This document shows, in pieces, positions 7,536 through 16,017 of a DNA stretch of 64,000 bases; within the stretch, counting starts at the first letter, position 1, and each line of letters starts with the position of its first letter. The notes under the pieces are model-generated. The model ran no database searches, had not been told where the DNA came from, and saw only the letters and a program-made list of their open reading frames with translations. The position numbers and the translations under genes were made by a program. The stretch covers positions 39,558 through 103,557 of the forward strand of contig NZ_JAFKOI010000012.1 in assembly GCF_017303315.1 (NCBI RefSeq), given 5' to 3'. The stretch comes from Bacillus sp. NTK071 (GTDB taxonomy: Bacteria; Bacillota; Bacilli; Bacillales; Guptibacillaceae).

Positions 7536-8597
7536 TTATCCTCTTCTTTCCTTACGTCTTCGAATTAAAATGATCGCAAACACCGGCGCACCGATTAAAG
7601 ACGTGATAACGCCGATTGGGAGCTCTGTTGGTGAGATGATCGTTCTTGAAATGAGATCTGCCACGATGAGAAATGCAGCACCTAGTAAAATCGACAGCGG
7701 TAGGAGGTGCCTGTGATCCGGTCCCCATAACAGCCGGGTAAGGTGCGGAATCACGAGACCTACGAAGCCGATCGTTCCAGAAACCGCCACTGCACCGCCA
7801 GTTAAAATCGAGCCCCCGATTAAGATCCATAGTTTTCGCCGTGCGACGTTCACCCCAATGTGCTGAGCGCGTTCTTCGCCAAACGACATCGCATTCAGTT
7901 CCTTGCTGCTGAAAAGCAAAATCGCAGCGCCGATAACGAAAAATGGGAGAATGATTGCAATGTACTCCCACCCTCGCATCGAGACGCTTCCGAGCAGCCA
8001 GCCGATAATCTGGCGGAGCTCTTCTCCTGTTAGTGCGATCATGAGGGAAAGGAGCGAGCCAAGAAAGGAGCTGAACACAATTCCTGTTAGGATGATCGTT
8101 TCAACACGCATCGATCGCTCAATTTGCCGTGCAAAGAAAAGCACGAGAAAGATGGTAATGATTGAAGCCGTGATGCTCATCACTGGCAAGGTGAAAATGC
8201 CGATGAATGGGAGCGATATGTTGAAAAAGAGAACGAGCACCGCTCCTACTGAAGCACCGGATGACACACCGAGCACATACGGATCGGCCAACGGATTGCG
8301 AAGGAGACCTTGAAAGGCAGCCCCTGCTATCGCAAGAGACGCACCAACAAGACCTGCTAAGATCACGCGCGGCAGGCGAATGTCCATTACAATCGTTGTG
8401 AACATCGGGTCCGTTTTTCCGAGTGAAGGAAGATGTAGCACTTCGGTTCCGATTAACTGCAGAATCGTGAGTACGGGCACAGATACCGTTCCGATTGAAA
8501 TGCCGAGCAGCATCGCTCCAATCAGCAATGCTGCCGCGATCACATAAGCGATGAAGCGATTATTTCGCAAAAACATCCGGGTAAACCGCTTTTGCAA
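7536..8597 (-). CDS. btuC: cobalamin ABC transporter permease BtuC
   Basis: A 353-residue FecCD-family permease with about ten hydrophobic segments. It has the family motif LPRVILAGLVGASLAIAGAA followed by GLLRNPLADPYVLGVSSGAS, and near the C-terminus GFVGLVIPHLTRLLWGPDHR. It forms the membrane channel for vitamin B12 import with the BtuF binding protein and the BtuD part of the next gene. The longest start overlaps the end of btuF by 38 bases; an internal ATG at 8576 is an alternative. Translational coupling with btuF is likely. Without the riboswitch and the CbiZ fusion the family could equally be siderophore-specific, so context decides the call. Confidence 0.9.
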   Translation of the reverse strand: MQKRFTRMFLRNNRFIAYVIAAALLIGAMLLGISIGTVSVPVLTILQLIGTEVLHLPSLGKTDPMFTTIVMDIRLPRVILAGLVGASLAIAGAAFQGLLRNPLADPYVLGVSSGASVGAVLVLFFNISLPFIGIFTLPVMSITASIITIFLVLFFARQIERSMRVETIILTGIVFSSFLGSLLSLMIALTGEELRQIIGWLLGSVSMRGWEYIAIILPFFVIGAAILLFSSKELNAMSFGEERAQHIGVNVARRKLWILIGGSILTGGAVAVSGTIGFVGLVIPHLTRLLWGPDHRHLLPLSILLGAAFLIVADLISRTIISPTELPIGVITSLIGAPVFAIILIRRRKERRG

Positions 8598-9543
8598 GTT
8601 CCTCTACTCCTTCAACGAGACGAGGACCTGAGCGCGTCACAAGGTCAGAGTGAACGTCAACGACCTGCTCGTCTTTGACAGCCGTGACATCCTGCCAGCC
8701 ATCTCGGCTCAACACTTGTTCAACTGGTTTCTCAGAATAGTAACCGTATGTTGTGATGATGACGTCCGGGTTTGCTTCTATAATCGCTTCAGAATCGATT
8801 TGATTCCAGCCTTCTTGATCGTGCGTTACGTTCTTTGCGTTAATAAGCGTTAGCATGTCATCCATGAACGTGTTTTTACCTGGCGAGTAAATTTCCGGTG
8901 CAGGTGAGACTTCGACAAAGACGTCTTTCTGCTCATCTTCGCTGATCGTTTCTGCTTTTGATTGGATCTCTTCAAGGCGTTTCTTCATATCTGCGATCGT
9001 CGTTTCAGCAGCTTCCGTTTCACCGGTTGCCTTTCCGATCATCTCCATCGACTTGTACACTTCCTCAAAACTCGTGTCATCATTTACGACAAGAACAGTA
9101 ATCCCCGCATCGCGAAGCTGCTGTAGTCCAGCTTCAGCACTAGCTGCGCTTGCAGCATGAGCAAGAACAAGGTCTGGCTTAAGAGAGATAATTTTCTCAA
9201 TGTTAAATTCCATCCCACCGATTTTCTCAATGTCGGCCGTTTCTTCTGGATAATTATCGAAATCCGTTACGCCAACAACTTCTTCTCCTGCTCCGAGCGC
9301 AAAAAGAATTTCGGTGTTACTTGGAATGAGGGAGACGATTTTCTCTGGATCGTTCTCAATTGTTACGTCCTGGTCAAGAGCGTCTGTGATGGTAACTGGG
9401 AAAGCGCTATCTTCAGATTTCTCAGCTTGTTCTGTATTGGTATTTCCTTCGTTATTGTTTTCCTGAGCCTGGTTAGACCCACATCCAGCCATAATTCCTG
9501 TAACTAAGAAAAGTAAGACGAGTAATGAATAGAGCTTTTTCAT
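8560..9543 (-). CDS. btuF: cobalamin-binding lipoprotein BtuF
   Basis: A 327-residue extracellular binding protein (periplasmic-binding protein type III, TroA/FhuD fold). AGGAGGAG lies upstream of ATG 9543; a longer frame to 9594 lacks an RBS and is not used. The signal ends in IMAGC, so it is a lipoprotein. After an acidic, Asn-rich linker come VTITDALDQDVTIENDPEKIVSLIPSNTEILFALG, typical of the family. It captures cobalamin or cobinamide and delivers it to BtuC. It is the first gene of the operon downstream of the riboswitch and attenuator. Confidence 0.92.
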   Translation of the reverse strand: MKKLYSLLVLLFLVTGIMAGCGSNQAQENNNEGNTNTEQAEKSEDSAFPVTITDALDQDVTIENDPEKIVSLIPSNTEILFALGAGEEVVGVTDFDNYPEETADIEKIGGMEFNIEKIISLKPDLVLAHAASAASAEAGLQQLRDAGITVLVVNDDTSFEEVYKSMEMIGKATGETEAAETTIADMKKRLEEIQSKAETISEDEQKDVFVEVSPAPEIYSPGKNTFMDDMLTLINAKNVTHDQEGWNQIDSEAIIEANPDVIITTYGYYSEKPVEQVLSRDGWQDVTAVKDEQVVDVHSDLVTRSGPRLVEGVEELAKAVYPDVFAK

Positions 9544-9648
9544 GTGTGTTTCTCCTCCTGTTTTTAGAAAACTCAACTTAGTGCCAAGTGGCAAAAGCCT
9601 TCGTTTTCTTATGCTTTACTCCTACGTAGGGAATTTTTCGTACACATT

Positions 9649-9690
9649 GTTGCTGAAAAGTGGTTGATTTCCGCTCCAATCAGCTAAGTG
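9649..9690. repeat. collapsed copy of the long GC-rich dispersed repeat
   Basis: ACATTGTTGCTGAAAAGTGG is followed by GTTGATTTCCGCTCCAATCAGC. This joins the left terminus (GTTGATT) seen at 60946 and 63807 to the right terminus (CCGCTCCAATCAAC) seen at 61070-61081, with the roughly 115-base GC-rich interior missing. The flank ACATTGTTGCT is also shared with the 63.8 kb copy. Confidence 0.6.
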
Positions 9691-9746
9691 TGGTTTTTAT
9701 CCAAACCTCTTTCACACCAACAAGGCTTAAGAAAGCCTTCAATAAA

Positions 9747-9872
9747 ACAAAAAAATCCCCACGCACGAGCATGGAGATGGCCGAATGGAAGTATAGGTTG
9801 TTGATTCGTACAACACCTGAATCCGTTCGCACATCCCTATCCTCGTAGGTTGTTCGTGCTTGTGACTCAAGG
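9747..9872 (-). terminator. candidate riboswitch-controlled attenuator
   Basis: On the minus strand, downstream of the cobalamin aptamer, CAAGCACGAA and GCTCGTGCGTGGGG can pair through GCACGA/TCGTGC. The second arm is followed at once by ATTTTTTTG. The expression platform is inferred, not folded. Confidence 0.5.
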
Positions 9873-9876
9873 CAGG

Positions 9877-10040
9877 TCTCCTGGCTCATGGTTAACGCGC
9901 GCTGCTCCTTCCCATTCGCCGTGCGAACAGTGGTTATTGCAGCTTACGACCATTTACAGTGGCGGGACCGCGCTGGATTTCCACCAGCTTCCCTTTTAAG
10001 TCTTCCTAATGAAGACACCTGAATCGGTTGATATGTAATT
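9877..10040 (-). ncRNA. cobalamin riboswitch
   Basis: Read on the minus strand, it contains the conserved core in order: AAAAGGGAAGCTGGTGGAAA, then TCCAGCGCGGTCCCGCCACTGT, and the B12 box GAGCCAGGAGACCTGCC about 60 bases later. These are the signature segments of the AdoCbl riboswitch. It lies 330-340 bases upstream of btuF and should lower btuF-btuC-btuD-cbiZ expression when adenosylcobalamin is plentiful. The platform is probably the attenuator at 9747-9872. Strong call; only the exact ends are uncertain. Confidence 0.95.
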
Positions 10041-10079
10041 GCAGCTTTCATTATACCTTATGGGGGTGATAGTGGGAAG

Positions 10080-10103
10080 GGGGTCAGACAGGGGTCAGAC
10101 CCC
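10080..10103. repeat. type-B palindromic repeat, solo
   Basis: GGGGTCAGACAGGGGTCAGACCCC lies 14 bases behind the stop of the ferritin-like gene (minus strand). A second B copy at 10601 lies upstream of the same gene. Confidence 0.8.
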
Positions 10104-10117
10104 ACACGACCATTTTA

Positions 10118-10528
10118 CTATCTTCTCTTCGTTACAAAGTACAAAAACCAGACGGAGTGATTTTGCTCATCTGCAGCTGCTCGCTTGAACGTTTTTTTAA
10201 TGAAGGGATCCTCTGTTTGATCTGCAATATCCAGATAAAAATCGACCGTCTTTTGTTCGTCGTTAAAAGCGAAATCAATGCCTGCTCTGTATTCATCTGG
10301 GCATTCCTCAGTCAGCTGAGGAGAAGGTTGTTGACCAGTTAGTTGCGTATAAATATTTTTGAAAGCTTGCAGGTGCATTTTCTCCTCTTTCCTAATTTCC
10401 TTAATGCGATTTCGCTCGGTTTCATTAGGGGCGAGCTGGGCGAGCTTCTTATAACACTGAATAGCACTGTACTCTCCGTTAATGGCGGTGGCGATATCAT
10501 CTACAAGCGTGCGGTAGTACGGATACAT
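10118..10528 (-). CDS. ferritin-like / rubrerythrin-fold protein
   Basis: A 136-residue all-helical protein with two diiron-type helices: an ExxH in EEKMHLQAF (about residue 49) and DEQNHSVWF near the C-terminus (about residue 119). Acidic residues in NGEYSAIQCY and DEQKTVDFYLDIA could complete the metal site. This is the ferritin-like superfamily pattern seen in short Bacillus proteins of unknown function related to rubrerythrin. It lacks the C-terminal rubredoxin domain of true rubrerythrin. AAGGAGAG precedes the ATG at 10528. It is monocistronic and bracketed by B palindromes at 10080 and 10601. An iron or peroxide role is plausible but not shown. Confidence 0.75.
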   Translation of the reverse strand: MYPYYRTLVDDIATAINGEYSAIQCYKKLAQLAPNETERNRIKEIRKEEKMHLQAFKNIYTQLTGQQPSPQLTEECPDEYRAGIDFAFNDEQKTVDFYLDIADQTEDPFIKKTFKRAAADEQNHSVWFLYFVTKRR

Positions 10529-10600
10529 GATTTTCTCTCCTTATGAACACGTGATAGCACAGTGTATGATGAATGCCTATGATTTGGTGAATGAGGAGAG

Positions 10601-10624
10601 GGGGTCAGAGAGGGGTCAGACCCC
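10601..10624. repeat. type-B palindromic repeat, solo
   Basis: GGGGTCAGAGAGGGGTCAGACCCC has the same form as 4361-4384. It lies in the divergent spacer between the ferritin-like gene and sat. Confidence 0.8.
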
Positions 10625-10731
10625 GTTCGTTATAGTGGACTCCCCATTTTCTCCTTTCGCCCGCTCTTCTCTCCTCCTTCACTCATATGCTAATAGCAAC
10701 AATTGCATCATGAAGAAAGGAGAAATACTCA

Positions 10732-11889
10732 GTGATTGAACCACATGGCGGACAACTCATTAACCGCATAGCGGAAGATACTGAAATAAAATCCCTGTTA
10801 GAAAAAGCAGCATGGTATCCGTCTATCACCATAAACTCCTGGACTTTATCTGACTTATACCTCATTGCGACGGGTGCATTCAGTCCATTAACAGGCTTTA
10901 TGAAACAAGCGGATTACGTGAATGTTCTAAAAGAAATGAGGCTCGAAAATGGGACAATCTGGAGCCTGCCTGTTACGCTTTCTGTTTCAAAAAACATTAT
11001 CGAAACGCTATCTCCTGGTGATACCGTCTCCCTAAAGGGGGAGGATGGGAAGATTTATGGATTACTAAACGTTGAAGAAATGTATGAATATAGCAAGAAA
11101 GCAGAGGCCTTTTTTGTTTATGGAACAGCTGATCCTGATCATCCAGGCGTTCAGAAAACGTTGGAAAAAGAAGATTACAATCTTGCAGGTCCGATTACGC
11201 TCCTTAAGCATCCTGAAAAGCTGCGTGAGAATTTCCAAACGCCCGCTGAGTTAAGAGAGAGCTTCCAGCAGCTCGGATGGAAATCCATTGTTGCGTTTCA
11301 AACAAGAAATCCAATCCATCGCGCGCATGAATATCTTCAGAAAACCGCTCTAGAAACAGTGGACGGCCTTTTGATTCACCCGCTCGTTGGTGACACCAAG
11401 AAAGATGACATCCCCGCTCCAATCCGTATGAAGAGCTATGACGTTCTATTGAAGAATTATTACCCAAAGGACCGCGTAATGCTGTCGGTATTTCCAGCTG
11501 CGATGCGATATGCGGGCCCACGCGAAGCTGTTTTTCATAGTCTTGTTCGCAAAAATTTTGGCTGCACTCATTTTATTGTCGGGAGAGATCATGCCGGTGT
11601 TGGTGATTACTACGGCACGTATGATGCTCAGAAAATTTTCGAGCAGTTTTCAAAAGAGGAGCTTGGCATTGAAATTATGGCATTTGAACATGCCTTTTAT
11701 TGCATTACGTGTGCGAGTATGGCGACAGCGAAAACGTGCCCTCATGAAGCGAACTTCCATATCCATTTAAGTGGCACGAAGGTTCGGGCGATGTTAAAAA
11801 ATGGACAAATACCTCCTAAAGAATTTTCGAGACCTGAAGTTATTGAGGTATTAATGGATGAAATGAATCGTAAAAATGAAGAAAAATAA
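10732..11889 (+). CDS. sat: sulfate adenylyltransferase (ATP sulfurylase)
   Basis: 385 residues of the Sat/MET3 family. It catalyses ATP + sulfate to adenosine 5'-phosphosulfate + PPi in sulfate assimilation. Active-site motifs visible are QTRNPIHRAHEY (about residues 190-201) and GRDHAGVGDYYG (about 283-294). GTG start at 10732 with AAAGGAG upstream. It is followed 20 bases later by an SLC13-type permease and then cysC, so sulfate uptake, activation to APS and phosphorylation to PAPS form one operon. No cysH (PAPS reductase) is in the window. No S-box or T-box leader was recognised in the 200 bases upstream. Confidence 0.95.
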   Translation: MIEPHGGQLINRIAEDTEIKSLLEKAAWYPSITINSWTLSDLYLIATGAFSPLTGFMKQADYVNVLKEMRLENGTIWSLPVTLSVSKNIIETLSPGDTVSLKGEDGKIYGLLNVEEMYEYSKKAEAFFVYGTADPDHPGVQKTLEKEDYNLAGPITLLKHPEKLRENFQTPAELRESFQQLGWKSIVAFQTRNPIHRAHEYLQKTALETVDGLLIHPLVGDTKKDDIPAPIRMKSYDVLLKNYYPKDRVMLSVFPAAMRYAGPREAVFHSLVRKNFGCTHFIVGRDHAGVGDYYGTYDAQKIFEQFSKEELGIEIMAFEHAFYCITCASMATAKTCPHEANFHIHLSGTKVRAMLKNGQIPPKEFSRPEVIEVLMDEMNRKNEEK

Positions 11890-11909
11890 TAGGCGATGGT
11901 GCATCTACA

Positions 11910-13670
11910 ATGATTGAGTTCTATTTTGTATCAATGACAATGATTTTGATGTTAGTCGGATTGCTTTGCGAAATAGAGCGTCCAGAAGTCATTCTTGCTT
12001 CAACGCTTATGATTTTCATGGTGACAGGCATCGTAACACCGGCAGAGGCGATGTCAGGCTTTTCGAATGAAGGGATGCTGACGATTGCGTTGTTGTTTAT
12101 CGTGGCCGGCACCATTCAAAAAAGCGGTATCGTCGATCGCGCACTTCAACGATTACTTAAAGGAGCCTCTTCCAATCATCATATTATGGCGAAGCTACTC
12201 CCTCCGATCTCGCTTATTTCTGCCTTTGTGAACAATACGCCGATCGTGATGGCAGCTACGCCAATGGTAAAGAAATGGTGTGAGGAAAAAGGGATTTCTC
12301 CATCTAAATTTCTGATTCCCCTTTCCTACGCTACCATTCTCGGCGGAACAATCACGCTGATCGGAACGTCAACGAACCTCGTTGTTCACGGACTTTTATT
12401 AGAAAACGGACATAGCGGGTTCTCTTTCTTCCAGCTTAGCGCGGTCGGGATTCCGATTACACTGATCGGGCTTGGTTATTTGATTTTCTGTAGCTCAGCG
12501 TTATTGCCAGATCGCAACGTGAGCTCCATCACTGAGTCAGAGACGTTAAGAGAATTTACAGGAGAGGTTCTCGTTACGCGTGATTTTCCTTATTTAAATC
12601 AAACGGTAAGAGAAGCGAAACTTCGAAGTTTAAAAGGCGTTTATCTTGTTAGTATTTTACGTGAGGGAGAAACGATTGCCCCGGTCTCAAGCACAACCAT
12701 TTTGCATGAAGATGACCTTCTCCTTTTTACTGGAGAAATTTCAACGATTACGGAGCTTCAGCGTGTGAAAGGGCTTGAGCTCCAGAGCAGCGGTGGTACT
12801 CATTTTCCAGAAGATCACCGACTTGTTGAAGCGGTTGTCACGCATCATTCGTCGCTTCTTTTTAAGAAAATAAAAGACACAGATTTCAGAAGCCAGCATC
12901 AAGCGGCGGTTATCGCTGTGCACCGGCAGCACGATCGATTGAAAGCAAAAATCGGAGACATTATTCTGAAGCCAGGCGACGTTCTCTTGATGATTGCGGG
13001 AGACGAATTTAGTAAAAAGAAACGTTCCGCTGACTTTTATTCGATTACGTTACTTGAAGAGAAGTTAATTACGCCTAAACAAATGCAGAAAGGCTGGTTA
13101 GCGATTGCGCTGCTTGCTGTCATGATTGGGCTTGTGACGGTCGGTTTCTTGTCGATGTTTACGGCGATGGCGATCACAACGCTGCTCCTCTTTCTATTCA
13201 AATTCGTTTCGCCTAGTGAAGTTCAAAGTCTTATTCAATGGCATGTGCTTTTGATGATTGCCTGCTCGTTTGGAATCGGAATGGCGCTAACGAATTCAGG
13301 CGTTGCCACGTCAATTGCCCACGCTCTAATGGCCTTATCTAGCCCGCTCGGCCTTTTCGCTGTGCTTCTCTGCGTCTATATTCTGACAAACATTTTCACT
13401 GAGATGATGACGAACAGTGCAGCTGCGGTTCTCATGTTTCCGATTGTGGTGGAAGTCGGAAAAACGATGCAAATTGATCTCATCCCGCTCGCGATTATTG
13501 TTGCCATCGCTGCATCGTCAAGCTTCATGACGCCGATTGGGTATCAAACAAACCTGATTGTGTACGGCGCCGGTGGGTATCGTTTTAAAGATTTTATTAA
13601 AATCGGTTTTCCATTGACTTTACTCGTTATGGTCGTAACCGTCGTTATTGTTCGGGTCTTCTGGTTCTAA
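11910..13670 (+). CDS. SLC13/DASS family permease with RCK-C (TrkA-C) domains, candidate sulfate transporter
   Basis: A 586-residue polytopic membrane protein. The N-terminal transport half has the LSYATILGGTITLIGTSTNLVV motif, which matches the SNT motif of DASS/SLC13 transporters. A cytosolic insert of about residues 205-385 carries two TrkA-C-like segments (EGETIAPVSSTTILHEDDLL and KIGDIILKPGDVLLMIAG). The C-terminal half repeats the fold, ending with ASSSFMTPIGYQTNLIVYG. Proteins of this architecture transport sulfate or other oxyanions. Position between sat and cysC argues for sulfate. Gaps to its neighbours are 20 and 29 bases. Substrate is inferred from context. Confidence 0.85.
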   Translation: MIEFYFVSMTMILMLVGLLCEIERPEVILASTLMIFMVTGIVTPAEAMSGFSNEGMLTIALLFIVAGTIQKSGIVDRALQRLLKGASSNHHIMAKLLPPISLISAFVNNTPIVMAATPMVKKWCEEKGISPSKFLIPLSYATILGGTITLIGTSTNLVVHGLLLENGHSGFSFFQLSAVGIPITLIGLGYLIFCSSALLPDRNVSSITESETLREFTGEVLVTRDFPYLNQTVREAKLRSLKGVYLVSILREGETIAPVSSTTILHEDDLLLFTGEISTITELQRVKGLELQSSGGTHFPEDHRLVEAVVTHHSSLLFKKIKDTDFRSQHQAAVIAVHRQHDRLKAKIGDIILKPGDVLLMIAGDEFSKKKRSADFYSITLLEEKLITPKQMQKGWLAIALLAVMIGLVTVGFLSMFTAMAITTLLLFLFKFVSPSEVQSLIQWHVLLMIACSFGIGMALTNSGVATSIAHALMALSSPLGLFAVLLCVYILTNIFTEMMTNSAAAVLMFPIVVEVGKTMQIDLIPLAIIVAIAASSSFMTPIGYQTNLIVYGAGGYRFKDFIKIGFPLTLLVMVVTVVIVRVFWF

Positions 13671-13699
13671 GGATTGTGATCAGTAGGAGGTGTTAACTG

Positions 13700-14299
13700 T
13701 TGGAGGATAATAACTTAACGTGGCATGAAGGAAAAGTAATGAAAAGTGATCGAGAAGCATTAAAGAAGCACAAAGGTGTTGTGCTCTGGTTCACCGGACT
13801 ATCCGGTTCAGGGAAATCAACGATCTCAGTTGAGCTTGAAAAAGTGCTATACGGTTTAGGCGTTCACACGTATCGACTAGATGGAGATAATGTAAGGCAT
13901 GGATTAAACAGCGACCTCGGTTTTGCGGATCATGACCGGATTGAAAACATCAGAAGAATTGGAGAAGTGTCGCGCTTATTTGTGGACGCAGGAATGGTAA
14001 CGTTGACGGCTTTTATCTCCCCTTTTAAGCGTGATCGAGATATGGTGAGATCCCTATTCCCTGCTGGCGAATTTGTAGAAATTTACGTCAAAGCAAGTCT
14101 AGAAGCATGCGAAAAGCGCGATCCGAAAGGACTTTATGAGAAAGTACGCAAAGGGGAAATCAGTCAGTTTACTGGAGTTGACTCCCCATATGAAGCACCT
14201 GTATCTCCCGAGCTTGTGGTTGATACAGAGAAGCAAACGGTGGAGGAAGCGGTGGACGCTATTGTAGGATATTTGAAGGTGAATGGGTATTTGGAGTAG
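13700..14299 (+). CDS. cysC: adenylyl-sulfate kinase
   Basis: A 199-residue APS kinase that makes PAPS from APS and ATP. Walker [10 protein letters not shown] at about residues 33-41, then [17 protein letters not shown] (substrate-binding lid), [23 protein letters not shown] and [14 protein letters not shown] are all family motifs. TTG start at 13700, 8 bases after TAGGAGGTG. Third gene of the sat operon. A GAAGGGGGTCAGA hairpin at 14321-14352 follows the stop by about 20 bases and probably terminates the operon. Confidence 0.95.
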   Translation: MEDNNLTWHEGKVMKSDREALKKHKGVVLWFTGLSGSGKSTISVELEKVLYGLGVHTYRLDGDNVRHGLNSDLGFADHDRIENIRRIGEVSRLFVDAGMVTLTAFISPFKRDRDMVRSLFPAGEFVEIYVKASLEACEKRDPKGLYEKVRKGEISQFTGVDSPYEAPVSPELVVDTEKQTVEEAVDAIVGYLKVNGYLE

Positions 14300-14320
14300 G
14301 ACTTTAGGAGGGGGTCATTA

Positions 14321-14352
14321 GAAGGGGGTCAGACCCCTGTCTGACCCCCTTC
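14321..14352. terminator. type-B palindrome serving as sat operon terminator
   Basis: The B core is extended to a 13-bp stem, GAAGGGGGTCAGA/TCTGACCCCCTTC, followed by TTCTTTATTCTTT. A partial GGGGTCA occurs just upstream at 14311. Confidence 0.8.
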
Positions 14353-14430
14353 TTCTTTATTCTTTCTTAATAGAATGCGAACAATAAGGGTAACTTATCT
14401 GTAAGTAGACTTTTTAAGGAGGAATTCATC

Positions 14431-15147
14431 TTGATTATGAAGCTTGTGAATATAGCCGCATTCGTCTATTTGCTTATCTCATCGCTCGTTTTTGCTAGTG
14501 ATATGGGAGGAAGCGATGATGTCATTTTCGCGCCTGCTGGATTTACGTTCTCCATCTGGTTTTTAATCTATCTGTTGATACTGATCTCACTCGTTCGGCA
14601 GTTTACGGCAGATGAATGTGATCAAGAGTTGTATAAGAAAATCTCGTTTTTATTTTCACTAAGCATGCTGCTTTCAGGTACTTCAGTGCTTGTTGGTACA
14701 ACGGCTTCACTGCTCTTTATCGCTGGTTCGTTAATTACGCTTTCCGTTCTTTACGCGTTAATCACTCAAAATCCTGAACGCTCTTCTTTCTTTATTATTC
14801 CCTTCTCTTTCTATCTCGCCTGGACTTCGATTGCGACGATTGTTGATACCTTTATCGTCGCAAATGCAAACGGCGTTGATTTGATCTTTGGATTGAATGA
14901 ACTTGCCTGGACGATTATTATGCTCATCATCGGCGGCGGTCTTGCCGTTTACTTTAGTCTTTATAATGATGATTTAATTTATCCGTTCGTCTTTCTTTGG
15001 GGATACTTCGGTATTTTTGTGAAAGATGATAAACCAGTGCAGGTTACGTATACGCTTAGCATCGTTATGATTGGGATCGGCGTGTTTATTATATGGAAGG
15101 TATATCGGGAAATTCGTGGGAGAAGAATGCGTGCGGAGACGGTTTGA
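14431..15147 (+). CDS. TspO/MBR-like integral membrane protein
   Basis: 238 residues with about seven hydrophobic segments. The N-terminal FAPAGFTFSIWFLIYLLIL segment resembles the PPxxxFxxxW...Y region of tryptophan-rich sensory (TspO) proteins, and NELAWTIIMLIIG is in the place of a later Trp-containing helix. The chain is longer than classical TspO (about 155 residues), so it may belong to a TspO-related group. TTG start at 14431, 8 bases after AAGGAGG; ATG 14437 is possible but less well spaced. No operon partner: a B palindrome follows the stop by 14 bases. The ligand or function is unknown. Confidence 0.55.
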   Translation: MIMKLVNIAAFVYLLISSLVFASDMGGSDDVIFAPAGFTFSIWFLIYLLILISLVRQFTADECDQELYKKISFLFSLSMLLSGTSVLVGTTASLLFIAGSLITLSVLYALITQNPERSSFFIIPFSFYLAWTSIATIVDTFIVANANGVDLIFGLNELAWTIIMLIIGGGLAVYFSLYNDDLIYPFVFLWGYFGIFVKDDKPVQVTYTLSIVMIGIGVFIIWKVYREIRGRRMRAETV

Positions 15148-15161
15148 TGCTGTGAAGCGGC

Positions 15162-15334
15162 GGGGGTCAGGTGCGAGCCTGACCCCCCTCTTACTGCTTT
15201 AACCATCAAACCATTGCTACATAAGGTTTTAAAGAGCATAAACAACAGATGAGAATGAGAAAAAGTGTCCGCCTGAGGTGGACACTTTTTGTGTTTTTGT
15301 CTTTTAGTGGGGTCAGGCCCGAGCCTGACCCCAC
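15162..15334. repeat. repeat doublet B-spacer-A-B
   Basis: B1 (15162-15187) is GGGGGTCAGG-tgcgag-CCTGACCCCC. A spacer of about 72 bases contains CATCAAACCATTGCTACATAAGG. Module A (15260-15290) is AAAAAGTGTCC/GGACACTTTTT. Then TTTTTGTCTTTTA leads to B2 (15307-15334), GTGGGGTCAGGC-ccga-GCCTGACCCCAC. The spacer is recognisably homologous to that of the doublet at 22678-22853 on the other side of the gvp operon. Confidence 0.85.
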
Positions 15335-15597
15335 TTAAAGAAAAGAAGACTACTCCTCCCCTCTTTTTTAGCTTCGACCCCCACCATAGAGCCTTATTTA
15401 CTATATCCAGGCATGAATGGAATTTATCAAATGAATTCACTTTCACTTGTAAAGAATTCGTAATATTTGACATTATGCACGTCCCATTTCTTGCTTAAAC
15501 CCAGGTGTTATAAGGAAAGTTTTATTACAAAAGTGATCCCCTCTCTTTAAAAGATGGATAATAAATGCTTCTTTCTTCCAATTTTGATTTTGAGGTG

Positions 15598-15623
15598 GTT
15601 TGAGCGGTTATAGAACAAGGTAT
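15598..15623 (+). promoter_or_regulatory. candidate SigB-type promoter of the gvp operon
   Basis: GTTTGA, 14 bases, AGGTAT. This is close to the general-stress consensus GTTTAA-N12-14-GGGTAT and lies about 100 bases upstream of gvpA. The assignment is by motif only. Confidence 0.5.
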
Positions 15624-15719
15624 ATTCCGTTTAATTCACAGCCCAAGCAACTGAGAAAAAACGGGTCAAAAGGCTTAGAACACACATTCATGAACAAATG
15701 AACAGATTGGAGTGAAAGG

Positions 15720-15980
15720 ATGAGTATTCAAAAAAGTTCAGATAGCTCAAGTCTTGCGGAAGTGATTGATCGCATTTTAGATAAAGGCATCGTCATTGAC
15801 GCCTTTGCAAGAGTTTCTCTTGTTGGGATTGAGATTCTAACCATTGAAGCTCGGGTGGTTATTGCAAGTGTGGATACGTGGTTACGTTATGCCGAGGCTG
15901 TTGGACTTCTTCGTGATGAGGTTGAGGAAGAAGGTCTAGCGAAACAGGAAAATGAGCGATCACCACAATTCAGCATTTAA
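15720..15980 (+). CDS. gvpA: gas vesicle structural protein GvpA
   Basis: An 86-residue member of the GvpA shell family: [20 protein letters not shown], the conserved beta-hairpin core [26 protein letters not shown]. GvpA monomers form the rib of the gas-filled shell that gives buoyancy. The start ATG 15720 has GTGAAAGG upstream. It differs from the second shell gene, gvpB (17006-17266), at only 7 positions. In B. megaterium the first copy (with gvpP and gvpQ) is dispensable for vesicle formation in E. coli; the same gene order here suggests the same division. Confidence 0.97.
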   Translation: MSIQKSSDSSSLAEVIDRILDKGIVIDAFARVSLVGIEILTIEARVVIASVDTWLRYAEAVGLLRDEVEEEGLAKQENERSPQFSI

Positions 15981-16017
15981 AGAAAGTTCTACATTTTAAA
16001 AGAGACGAGGGTGAATC

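Larger units (their letters stand above)
9544..10117. other. regulatory leader region of the btu operon
   Basis: A 570-base gap. From the btuF side it contains a collapsed dispersed repeat (about 9663-9684), a probable intrinsic terminator with a U-run on the minus strand (about 9747-9775), the cobalamin riboswitch (9877-10040) and a B palindrome (10080-10103). Confidence 0.7.
15148..15719. other. intergenic region: repeat doublet and gvp promoter region
   Basis: It holds the B copy at 15162-15187, the A+B composite at 15260-15334, then about 380 bases leading into gvpA with a candidate SigB-type promoter at 15598-15623. No gene was found. Confidence 0.6.

Noticed and set aside
10529..10731. 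SAM (S-box) or T-box leader for the sat operon
   Set aside because: None of the conserved core segments is present in the 200 bases before sat, and no specifier-loop/terminator pair was found.
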